Positions 51,649 to 59,122 of a stretch of DNA of 64,000 nucleotides are shown here, piece after piece. The number at the start of each line of letters is the position of its first letter. Within the stretch, counting starts at the first letter, position 1. The position numbers and the translations under genes were made by a program. The notes beneath the pieces were generated by a model. The model was not told the DNA's origin, ran no database searches, and saw nothing but the letters and a program-made list of their open reading frames with translations. The stretch is from Flavimaribacter sp039888615 (GTDB lineage: Bacteria > Pseudomonadota > Alphaproteobacteria > Rhizobiales > Rhizobiaceae): NCBI GenBank assembly GCA_039888615.1, contig JBDQQS010000019.1. The stretch is one strand, 5' to 3'.

Positions 51649-52955
51649 GCAATCTGGCGATAGGATTGACCGGCATCGGCGTGCTGTTTGCTCTCCTGGC
51701 GATCCGCATGTCAATCGGCGTGGCGCTGATGGCCGTTTCATTCGTCGGCATATGGATCATGCTGAACCTGACGGCGGCGTTCGGGATCGTCAGCGCGCTT
51801 CCCTTCAACCTGATCGGCGACTGGTCGCTGACCGCAATTCCGATGTTCCTGTTCATGGGCTTCGTCGCCGCCAATACCGGTATGACGGCGGGGGCGTTCG
51901 AATTGCTGCGGCTTGTGCTCGCAAGAGTGCCGGGCGGTCTGGCTTCGGCCGCGGTGGGCGCCTGCGGGATGTTCGCGGCTGCTTCGGGTTCGAGCATCGC
52001 GACAACCGCCGCGATGTCGCGCATCGCCGTGCCGGAAATGCTGAAGGCGGGATATCACCCCACCCTGGCGACCGGCGTGGTCGCAGCTTCCGGAACGCTG
52101 GGGTCGCTCATTCCGCCGTCCATCCTGATGGTTCTTTACGGAATTTTTACCGAACAGTCGATCGGACAGCTGTTCATCGCCGGCTTCATTCCGGGCGTCC
52201 TTTCCGCCGCCATTTACATGATGATGATCACCGTGCGCTGCAGCCGCAATCCGGACCTGGCGCCGAGGCGGGAAATTGTCGAGGATCACTCGAACCTCGC
52301 CGAACTGATCCTGTCCGTATGGCCTTTTCCGGTGCTTGTCATCGGCGTATTGGGCGGCATCTTCGGCGGCTATTTCACGCCCACAGAGGCCGGCTCCGTG
52401 GGCGCGGCCCTGGCGCTGCTGATCGCATTCATTCGCCGGCAGGCGACGCTGGACGCACTGTGGCAGGCCATTCGACAGACCGTTGTGGCGACGTCCTCTA
52501 TCTTCTTCCTGACGATCGGCGCGGTCATGTTCACCCGGTTCATGGGATTGTCCGGCGTGCCGCAATTCATGTCGGACGGGATGCTGGCGATATCCGAAAA
52601 CAAGATCGTCGTTATCGTCATGATTGCCGCGCTTTACGTCGTGCTGGGCATGTTCATCGACTCCATCGGCCTGATGCTGCTGACGCTGCCGGTCATCCTT
52701 CCGGTTCTCGAAGCCACTGATGTGAACCTCATCTGGTTCGGGATCATCACGGTCAAACTGCTGGAGATTGGACTCGTCACTCCGCCGGTAGGCTTGAATC
52801 TCTACGTCCTGCATAGCGCGCTTTCCGGGCGCGTTCGCCTCGGCGACATCATCGCCGGCGCAACCTGGTTCATCGCTATGGACCTGGTGACCCTCGCTCT
52901 TCTGATCGCCTTTCCGGCAATCAGTCTCTACCTGCCGTCGTTGATGGCGGGCTAA
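51645..52955 (+). CDS. TRAP transporter large permease (DctM type)
   Basis: A 436-residue protein with about twelve membrane helices, usual for DctM. Characteristic stretches are AIPMFLFMGFVAANTGM, AAASGSSIATTAAMSRIAVPEM and GTLGSLIPPSILMVLYG. It forms the sodium-coupled channel of the TRAP system. ATG at 51645 overlaps the small permease stop, which excludes the longer frame beginning at 51525. Confidence 0.92.
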   Translation: MSNLAIGLTGIGVLFALLAIRMSIGVALMAVSFVGIWIMLNLTAAFGIVSALPFNLIGDWSLTAIPMFLFMGFVAANTGMTAGAFELLRLVLARVPGGLASAAVGACGMFAAASGSSIATTAAMSRIAVPEMLKAGYHPTLATGVVAASGTLGSLIPPSILMVLYGIFTEQSIGQLFIAGFIPGVLSAAIYMMMITVRCSRNPDLAPRREIVEDHSNLAELILSVWPFPVLVIGVLGGIFGGYFTPTEAGSVGAALALLIAFIRRQATLDALWQAIRQTVVATSSIFFLTIGAVMFTRFMGLSGVPQFMSDGMLAISENKIVVIVMIAALYVVLGMFIDSIGLMLLTLPVILPVLEATDVNLIWFGIITVKLLEIGLVTPPVGLNLYVLHSALSGRVRLGDIIAGATWFIAMDLVTLALLIAFPAISLYLPSLMAG

Positions 52956-52983
52956 CCCACCCACAATGAAAGGGGAACATGTA

Positions 52984-54111
52984 ATGCACATAAAAAGGTT
53001 ATTGGCAGGAGCCACTGCACTGACGATCGCCTCGGTCGCGTATCCATCCCTGGCCGACGAGTACAACGCGAACCACTTTTTCGCCGAACGCCACTCGCTG
53101 GTGCGCGGACCCTATGTCGAATTCGCCGAAAAAGTGAAGGAAGCAACCAATGGAGAGATTGATTTTCGCGTCTTTTCAGGCGGCTCGCTGATACCCGCCA
53201 ACGCCTCGTTGCAGGGCGTCAGGGACGGCGTCGCCCAGGTCACCTATCACGCCGGCACATACACGCCTGCGGAACTGCCGGTCGAAAACCTGATCGGCAA
53301 CATGGCCTTCTACAATACGGACCCGTTCGTCATGGCGATGGCGTCCACGGAATTCAGCATGACGAACCCGGTCGCCCTCGACGAATGGAAGAAGAACGGC
53401 ATGGTGTTCGGCGGCGGTTACTCGACCTCGGAGTACTACATGATCTGCAACAAGCCCGTCGAAACGCTCGCCGACGTGCAGGGAAAGCGGATGCGCATGG
53501 CCGGCGGAGCATGGTCGCGTTTTGCGGAGCACGTGGGCGCAGTGCCCGTCTCCATCCCGTCGAGTGAGATGTACACCGGCCTGGACACCGGTTCGCTGGA
53601 CTGCGCCGTGACGCCGGGCGATTCCATCGACAGCTTCAGCCTGAGCGACGTGATCAACTCGATGAACACCCTGGCGATCGGCAACTACTACGCGGGCTTC
53701 CTGTGGGGATACAACAAGTCGTTCTGGCAAGAGCTGACGCCCGAGCTACGCTCCATCCTGTTCGATCAGATGGCCTATTTCCTGGCGAAGGGCCGCGTCG
53801 AGTTCAGCGCCGACGTGGACAAGGCCATCGAAAACGCCAAAGCGGAAGGAATGGCTGTCTATGAACCCGATGACGCGCTGAAGGCTGCGCTGGATGAGTT
53901 CGTCGCCTCCGACGAAGCCGCCCTGATCGCCGCCGCCGAAGAGCGAGGCGTGGAAAATCCGCAGGAAATCCTGGCTGAATTCAAGGCCGTGGTGGACCGC
54001 TGGGACGCGCTACTGGAAGGCGTGGACCGCACAGACGTGGACGCGCTTGCGGCGCTGGCCCGCACGGAGATCTACGACAAGCTCGATCCGGCCACCTATG
54101 GCGTCGACTAG
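52984..54111 (+). CDS. TRAP transporter substrate-binding protein (DctP type)
   Basis: A 375-residue periplasmic binding protein with a signal peptide (LLAGATALTIASVAYPSLA, then DEY). The DctP fold is recognised by VFSGGSLIPANASLQGVRDGVAQV, RMRMAGGAWSRF and DCAVTPGD. ATG at 52984 has AAAGGGGA seven bases upstream and is preferred over 52966. Ligands of such proteins are mostly organic acids, amino acids or ectoine; the ligand here is unknown. It is the last gene of the cassette, followed by a hairpin. Confidence 0.9.
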   Translation: MHIKRLLAGATALTIASVAYPSLADEYNANHFFAERHSLVRGPYVEFAEKVKEATNGEIDFRVFSGGSLIPANASLQGVRDGVAQVTYHAGTYTPAELPVENLIGNMAFYNTDPFVMAMASTEFSMTNPVALDEWKKNGMVFGGGYSTSEYYMICNKPVETLADVQGKRMRMAGGAWSRFAEHVGAVPVSIPSSEMYTGLDTGSLDCAVTPGDSIDSFSLSDVINSMNTLAIGNYYAGFLWGYNKSFWQELTPELRSILFDQMAYFLAKGRVEFSADVDKAIENAKAEGMAVYEPDDALKAALDEFVASDEAALIAAAEERGVENPQEILAEFKAVVDRWDALLEGVDRTDVDALAALARTEIYDKLDPATYGVD

Positions 54112-54133
54112 GAAATTCCCGCGCAAGCGACTG

Positions 54134-54161
54134 GAAACCGGTTGGAAAAACAACCGGTTTC
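54134..54161 (+). terminator. Terminator of the catabolic cassette
   Basis: GAAACCGGTTG (54134-54144) pairs perfectly with CAACCGGTTTC (54151-54161) around GAAAAA. Only a short T-run follows. It is 23 bp after the TRAP binding-protein stop codon. Confidence 0.65.
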
Positions 54162-54377
54162 ACATTTCCCGTTATTCTGACGACGGCTCCGCCGGCGAAA
54201 AGCGGGCGGAAAAAGTCGGACGCGGCATCGGCGGTAAAATCGCCGGCGCCGTGGTCGGCGCTTTCGCAAAGGGCCGCTCAGCCAGATATCTCGGATACTG
54301 GTATTGACGGTTTAGGGCTGCGGGGGATGGCGGCTCCCAGTCAACGACGCCACAAGCCCGCTCATACATCAAGCTGT

Positions 54378-54428
54378 CAGCGACAGTTCGTTCAGGCCTT
54401 CCTTCGTGCGGGGATCAAGTAGGGCGGC
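54378..54428 (+). repeat. 51-bp direct repeat, right copy (permease stump)
   Basis: Reads in frame as QRQFVQAFLRAGIK and TAG, the end of the UgpE-type permease, but with no permease sequence upstream. It matches 45605-45655 at 49 of 51 bases. It marks the right edge of the inserted cassette. The stretch between the terminator at 54161 and this repeat holds no supported gene. Confidence 0.85.
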
Positions 54429-54447
54429 ATCCGGATAGACCGATTTT

Positions 54448-54483
54448 ATTAAACCACTTGATTAAATAACCAGATGGTTTAAT
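54448..54483. promoter_or_regulatory. Tandem AACCA-N2-TGGTT operator candidates for ArsR-type regulator
   Basis: ATTAAACCA (54448-54456) and TGGTTTAAT (54475-54483) form an outer dyad. Within it, AACCACTTGATT (54452-54463) and AACCAGATGGTT (54468-54479) are two similar 12-base dyads 16 bp apart. They lie ten bases before the ArsR-type start codon, suggesting autoregulation. Confidence 0.55.
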
Positions 54484-54492
54484 ACTCATTCC

Positions 54493-54831
54493 ATGAACCG
54501 GGACCAACAACTTGACGCCGCCTTCGCCGCCTTGGCGCATCCGGCGCGTCGCGCCATCCTTTCGCGGCTGGCGCAGGGGGAGGCGACCGTGAACACATTG
54601 GCCGAACCGTTGGAAATGAGTTTGCCGGCCGTGTCCAAACATATCCGTGTGCTGGAAAACGCCGGATTGATCACTCGGGGACGCGAGGCTCAGTTCAGAC
54701 CTTGCGCGCTGAACGTTGATCCGCTGCGCGTTGTCGCCGACTGGACCGAGCAGTATCGCCCCATATGGGAGGCGCGGTTCGACGCGATGGATGAAATTCT
54801 CAAGACCATGAAGGGCGAAAATCATGAGTAG
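54493..54831 (+). CDS. ArsR-family winged-helix regulator (SRPBCC-linked type)
   Basis: A 112-residue regulator with the ArsR winged helix: FAALAHPARRAILSRLAQGEA (residues 11-31) and SLPAVSKHIRVLENAGLI (43-60). It lacks the CVCD metal motif of arsenic or cadmium sensors, so it belongs to the group that is usually paired with SRPBCC proteins. It overlaps the SRPBCC gene by eight bases. The operator candidates stand just upstream. The ligand is unknown. Confidence 0.88.
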   Translation: MNRDQQLDAAFAALAHPARRAILSRLAQGEATVNTLAEPLEMSLPAVSKHIRVLENAGLITRGREAQFRPCALNVDPLRVVADWTEQYRPIWEARFDAMDEILKTMKGENHE

Positions 54832-55300
54832 CGAACAATCCAACGTCAGAATAGAACGCGTCTTCGATGCGCCGATAGACGATGTCTGGCGCATGTGGAC
54901 GGATCCCGAACTCTTCAAAAAATGGTATGGGCCAAAGGGCATGTCGATCCAGGTCGCCGACATGGATCTCAGGGTTGGCGGGACACGCAAAATCTGCATG
55001 GAAATGACCTCGCCGGAGCGAACCGTGTCGATGTGGTTCATCGGCGTCTACAAGGAGGTCAACGCTCCTTTTCGTCTCGTCTACACCGAAAGCATGTGTG
55101 AAGAGGACGGCACACTGATCCCGCCCCAGGCGTTGGGCATGCCGAAGGGTCATCCGGACGTGACCGAAGTGATCATCGAGCTGTCCAAGACCGACGACAA
55201 GACCAGGATGACGATGATCCATGTCGGCGTTCCGGGAGGATCAGCCGCAGAAGGCGGCTGGAACCAGGCGTTCGACAAGCTTGCAAAGTTGATGGGCTGA
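54824..55300 (+). CDS. SRPBCC (START/AHSA1-like) domain protein
   Basis: A 158-residue protein of the AHSA1/START superfamily: IERVFDAPIDDVWRMWTDPELFKKW (in pieces at about 9-33), PERTVSMWFIGVYKEV, and C-terminal GGWNQAFDKLAKLM. The fold makes a deep hydrophobic pocket for small ligands. In this group it is typically encoded with an ArsR regulator. ATG at 54824 overlaps the regulator end. The binding partner is unknown. Confidence 0.87.
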   Translation: MSSEQSNVRIERVFDAPIDDVWRMWTDPELFKKWYGPKGMSIQVADMDLRVGGTRKICMEMTSPERTVSMWFIGVYKEVNAPFRLVYTESMCEEDGTLIPPQALGMPKGHPDVTEVIIELSKTDDKTRMTMIHVGVPGGSAAEGGWNQAFDKLAKLMG

Positions 55301-55372
55301 CGCGCCAGAGGCGCTGGAATCGCACGCCTGATTGTCCGGATCGCCGCTCCTTTGCGACCTCAAACCGCGCCG

Positions 55373-56404
55373 TCAGCCGTCAGGCATGACGATCTGCACT
55401 TTCCCGTCCGGTTGGGCCAAGGCCTGCGGCAGCCGCTCGATCGCTTGCTCCAGCGGCAGTTCCACTGATACGTCGGTTTTCCAGCGCCCGTCACGAAAAC
55501 GGTTTTGCACCTCGTTGAATACCCGCATTTTTTGGACAAAGCTGGTTTTGGCGGCCCAATCCGTGGTCCAGAAGCCTTCGATCACCTTGCGCTTGAAGAT
55601 CATTGCGCCGGGATCGAGGATCTCGGCTGGCGAATCGTCCAGTCTGCCGTAAATGACCCACCGCGCCTGATCGCCCATCATGTTGTGGGTCTGCGCGCTC
55701 CTTCCGCCTGCGACAGCGTCGAGGAAGACGACCGGCTTTTCTTTCTCCAGAACGTTCGCCAGATCCGCTTCGTAATCCGTGTCCGTTTCGTTCAGCGCGT
55801 AGGCGGCGCCCAGATCTTTGAGCATGGCTACGGGCGCTTCTCGGCGCACCAGCGCTATCATGCGCTTGGCCTGGTCCTTCGCCAGTCCGGCCATCAGCTT
55901 ACCTAATTGGCTTGCGGCGGCGGAGAAGACGAAGGCCTCTCCGGGTTTCACCAGATCCAGCATGGCCACCGCCGTCACCGGATTGACGACCAGCCCGGCG
56001 GCGTCGCGATCCGCCACGCCTTTTTTCAACGGCAAGGAAAGCATCGCCTGGGTCACCGCATACTCGGCCCAGGTTCCCGATCCGTCAGGTGTTACGTAGA
56101 AACCCACTCTTCGGCCTTTGAGGAACCGGCCGTACAAACCGGGACCGGCGTCGACGACGACGCCCACACCTTCAAAACCCGCCGGCTTTCCCGCGACGCG
56201 CGGTTGCCCGTAAACGCCCCGAACGAAGGCGATATCTGACGGATTGATTGTCGCCCGACGCATCTTGATCAGTATCTGTCCCGGCGCCAGAGTCGGCTTC
56301 GGGAATTCCGCCAGCTCCAGAAACTCGCCGGGCCGGTCGAGTTGGGCGCCGGTAAATTCCGACTTTTCGGCAAATCCGCCTTGCCGCAGCAGCAGCCCCT
56401 TCAT
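55373..56404 (-). CDS. Zinc-free quinone oxidoreductase-like MDR protein
   Basis: A 343-residue medium-chain dehydrogenase/reductase. The N-terminal GroES-like domain reads RRATINPSDIAFVRGVYG (about 48-65) and PAGFEGVGVVVDAG; the cofactor domain has AAASQLGKLMAGLAK in place of the usual AGAGGVG. It lacks the zinc-ligand cysteines of alcohol dehydrogenases, so it is closer to the quinone oxidoreductase group. I chose ATG at 56404, twelve codons into the longest frame, because it matches the usual MKGLLL-type start. It converges on the SRPBCC gene. The substrate is unknown. Confidence 0.82.
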   Translation of the reverse strand: MKGLLLRQGGFAEKSEFTGAQLDRPGEFLELAEFPKPTLAPGQILIKMRRATINPSDIAFVRGVYGQPRVAGKPAGFEGVGVVVDAGPGLYGRFLKGRRVGFYVTPDGSGTWAEYAVTQAMLSLPLKKGVADRDAAGLVVNPVTAVAMLDLVKPGEAFVFSAAASQLGKLMAGLAKDQAKRMIALVRREAPVAMLKDLGAAYALNETDTDYEADLANVLEKEKPVVFLDAVAGGRSAQTHNMMGDQARWVIYGRLDDSPAEILDPGAMIFKRKVIEGFWTTDWAAKTSFVQKMRVFNEVQNRFRDGRWKTDVSVELPLEQAIERLPQALAQPDGKVQIVMPDG

Positions 56405-56674
56405 CGCGCAAGCCTCAAATCGTGTTTTCGATGTAAGCAATATGGGCCGGGGAGGGCGCTGCGGTCAAACGAATGCGCCCTGACGACTGTCATTGGCGCC
56501 ACAGGGCCAATAACGCAGTAGTCAAACAAGGTCGGCTGGTTTCTGTCTCCGACGGCGCCATTACTTGCCGAATACCCGAACCTTACCAAAAGTTCATGAT
56601 CCATCCAGCCTCCCGTAATGTTGCGGCGCATATTGCTTAACATATCGAATACCTGACAAGCAGAGGAATTCCAG

Positions 56675-58222
56675 ATGCGACAGAGTGGTTTCATGACCTC
56701 CACGAAAAAGAAGCTGATGACGTCAACCGCGGTTCTCGGCCTGGGCGCGATAGTCGCCGCCGCAGGCGTGCCGCCGCTCCTTGAGCAGGCGCGGGCCGAC
56801 GCGGTCAGGGTCGAGGCCCCGGCGGCGATGCCGAGTTTCGCGGACGTTGTCGAAGCCGTTTCCCCGGCTGTTGTTTCGGTGCGCGTCAAGTCAAACCTGC
56901 GCCCCGTCGCCAACCGCGGCGGTTTCGGCGTTCCCGGCATGGACAATCTGCCGGACGATCATCCGATGAAAAAGTTCTTCAAGGAGTTCCGCGGTAGCCC
57001 GTTCGACGATGACGACCAGGAGCGGTTCAGCCAGCGCGACGAGGAAAAGAACGATCGCTGGAGCAAGCGCGCCCGGCCGATCGCCCAGGGCTCTGGCTTC
57101 TTTATCTCCGAAGACGGCCTGCTGGTTACCAACAATCACGTTGTCGACAAGGGAACCGAATTCGAAGTGGTTCTCGATGACGGAACGGAGCTCGACGCAG
57201 AGCTGATCGGCAAGGACGCCCGCACCGATCTCGCGGTTCTGAAGGTCAGCAGCGACCGCACGTTCCCCTATGTCGAATTCGCCCCTGAAGATACGACGCG
57301 GATCGGCGACTGGGTCGTCGCCGTCGGCAACCCGTTCGGCCTTGGCGGCACCGTCACCGCCGGCATCATCTCAGGGCGCGGTCGCGATATCGGCGCAGGC
57401 CCCTATGACGACTTCATTCAGGTGGACGCCGCCGTCAACCACGGCAACTCCGGCGGTCCGACTTTCAACCTGCGCGGTGAGGTCATTGGCGTCAACACTG
57501 CCATCTTCTCGCCGTCGGGCGGCAATGTCGGCATCGCTTTCGCCATTCCGGCGGCGCTTGCCAACGACGTCGTCACTGACCTGATGGACGACGGCAATGT
57601 GGAGCGCGGCTGGCTCGGCGTTCAGATCCAGCCGGTTTCCGCGGACATTGCCGAATCCCTCGGGCTGGCCGAAGCCAAGGGCGCGCTCATCACCGAGCCC
57701 CAGAAGGACTCGCCAGCCGAACGCGCCGGCCTGAAATCCGGCGACGTGGTCACGGCCGTTAACGGCGAAGTCGTTGAAAGCCCGCAGGATCTTGCCCGCC
57801 GAATCGCGAGCGAAGATCCGGGCGAAAAGACCGACGTCACCGTCTGGCGCCAGGGTGAAAGCAAGACCATTGCGGTCGAAATCGGCGAATTGCAGGAAAC
57901 TGCAGCAGCAGCCGCCGAAGACGAAACGCCGGGCAAACCCGATAGGGGCGATGAGCTCGAGGAGTTTGGCCTGACGGTTCAGCCGGCGGAAGAAGGCGAA
58001 GGTCTCATGATCACATCTGTTGATCCTGACAGCCCTGCCGCAGAGCGCGGAATGCGGCAGGGCGACACCATCGTCGCCGTCAACAACGCGAAGGTCGGCT
58101 CCATTGAGGATATCGCCAAAGCCGTCGAAGAAGCCGGAGAACAGGGCCGAAAGGCAGTGCTGTTCCAGTTGCGTAACGAAAACAACAGCCGTTTCGTCGC
58201 GCTTCCGGTCGCGCATGGCTAA
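56675..58222 (+). CDS. degP: Do-family periplasmic serine protease DegP/HtrA
   Basis: A 515-residue protease/chaperone of the periplasm. An N-terminal signal segment (TSTAVLGLGAIVAAAG) is followed by the trypsin-like domain with His155, Asp185 and Ser259 (in GNSGGP), then two PDZ domains (about 310-390 and 430-510). It degrades misfolded envelope proteins. ATG at 56675 has AGAGGA seven bases upstream. As I recall, in other rhizobia it follows the ccm operon directly, so this is the right border of the accessory region. Confidence 0.95.
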   Translation: MRQSGFMTSTKKKLMTSTAVLGLGAIVAAAGVPPLLEQARADAVRVEAPAAMPSFADVVEAVSPAVVSVRVKSNLRPVANRGGFGVPGMDNLPDDHPMKKFFKEFRGSPFDDDDQERFSQRDEEKNDRWSKRARPIAQGSGFFISEDGLLVTNNHVVDKGTEFEVVLDDGTELDAELIGKDARTDLAVLKVSSDRTFPYVEFAPEDTTRIGDWVVAVGNPFGLGGTVTAGIISGRGRDIGAGPYDDFIQVDAAVNHGNSGGPTFNLRGEVIGVNTAIFSPSGGNVGIAFAIPAALANDVVTDLMDDGNVERGWLGVQIQPVSADIAESLGLAEAKGALITEPQKDSPAERAGLKSGDVVTAVNGEVVESPQDLARRIASEDPGEKTDVTVWRQGESKTIAVEIGELQETAAAAAEDETPGKPDRGDELEEFGLTVQPAEEGEGLMITSVDPDSPAAERGMRQGDTIVAVNNAKVGSIEDIAKAVEEAGEQGRKAVLFQLRNENNSRFVALPVAHG

Positions 58223-58276
58223 CAGTTCGGGCAGGCGGTCTATCATGTCGCCCCCAGACCAAACGCTCGAAACTGT

Positions 58277-58304
58277 GGCAGCGAGCCCCCATCGGCTCGC
58301 TGCC
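58277..58304 (+). terminator. Terminator after degP
   Basis: GGCAGCGAGCC (58277-58287) pairs perfectly with GGCTCGCTGCC (58294-58304) with a six-base loop. The following TTCCTC is only moderately T-rich. Confidence 0.65.
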
Positions 58305-58431
58305 TTCCTCACGTTGAGGCCACTTGATCTGCAAAAGCAACACTCGTGTGGATTGCTGTATGAGTACGCAACCAGTATCGTGTGCACTGTCGAAATTCAT
58401 ATTGGAGCGCGGAGCGCTCAATGGTGCACCT

Positions 58432-59109
58432 ATGAAAATATTGATTGTCGAGGATGACCTCGAGGCGGCGGCGTATCTTACGAAAGCATTGAATGAAGCG
58501 GGCATGGTGACCGATCACGCCAGCGACGGCGATATCGGCTTCTACATGGCGACCGAAAACAGTTACGACGTGATGGTGATCGACCGCATGTTGCCGAAGC
58601 GCGACGGACTGTCCATCGTCAGCGCCCTACGCGAAAAGTCCATCGACACGCCGGTGCTGATCCTCTCGGCGCTCGGCCAGGTCGACGACCGCGTGACCGG
58701 ATTGCGCGCCGGCGGCGACGACTATCTGCCCAAACCCTATTCCTTTTCGGAACTGCTGGCCCGCGTGGAAGTGCTCGGACGGCGCAAGGGAACCCGCGAT
58801 AACGACACGGTCTACCGCGTCGGCGAACTGGAGCTTGACCGCCTTGCCCATGAAGTTCACCGGGGAGGGCAGAAAATCCTGCTGCAGCCGCGTGAATTTC
58901 GGCTGCTGGAGTATCTTATGAAACACGCCGGCCAGGTGGTCACCCGCACCATGCTGCTCGAAAATGTCTGGGACTATCATTTCGATCCCCAGACCAATGT
59001 CATCGACGTGCATATTTCGCGGCTGCGCTCGAAGATCGAACGCGATTTCGATACGCCCCTTCTCCACACCGTCAGGGGCGCCGGATATATCCTGAAAGCG
59101 GAAAGCTAG
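58432..59109 (+). CDS. OmpR-family response regulator
   Basis: A 225-residue regulator with acidic pocket Glu7-Asp8-Asp9, phosphoacceptor Asp51 in VIDRMLP and Lys101 in DDYLPKP. The winged-helix domain (about 128-222) ends in TVRGAGYIL. ATG at 58432 starts the conserved MKILIVEDD; longer frames upstream lack support. The sensor kinase gene follows after 13 bp. Which genes it controls cannot be seen; location after degP suggests an envelope-related role. Confidence 0.92.
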   Translation: MKILIVEDDLEAAAYLTKALNEAGMVTDHASDGDIGFYMATENSYDVMVIDRMLPKRDGLSIVSALREKSIDTPVLILSALGQVDDRVTGLRAGGDDYLPKPYSFSELLARVEVLGRRKGTRDNDTVYRVGELELDRLAHEVHRGGQKILLQPREFRLLEYLMKHAGQVVTRTMLLENVWDYHFDPQTNVIDVHISRLRSKIERDFDTPLLHTVRGAGYILKAES

Positions 59110-59122
59110 GGCCCGCTTCGTC

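Noticed and set aside
54098..54307. 69-codon frame with a Gly-rich GRGIGGKIAGAVVGAF segment after the TRAP genes
   Set aside because: It overlaps the TRAP binding-protein end, spans the terminator hairpin and has no ribosome site. A toxin- or phage-like small protein cannot be excluded but is not supported.
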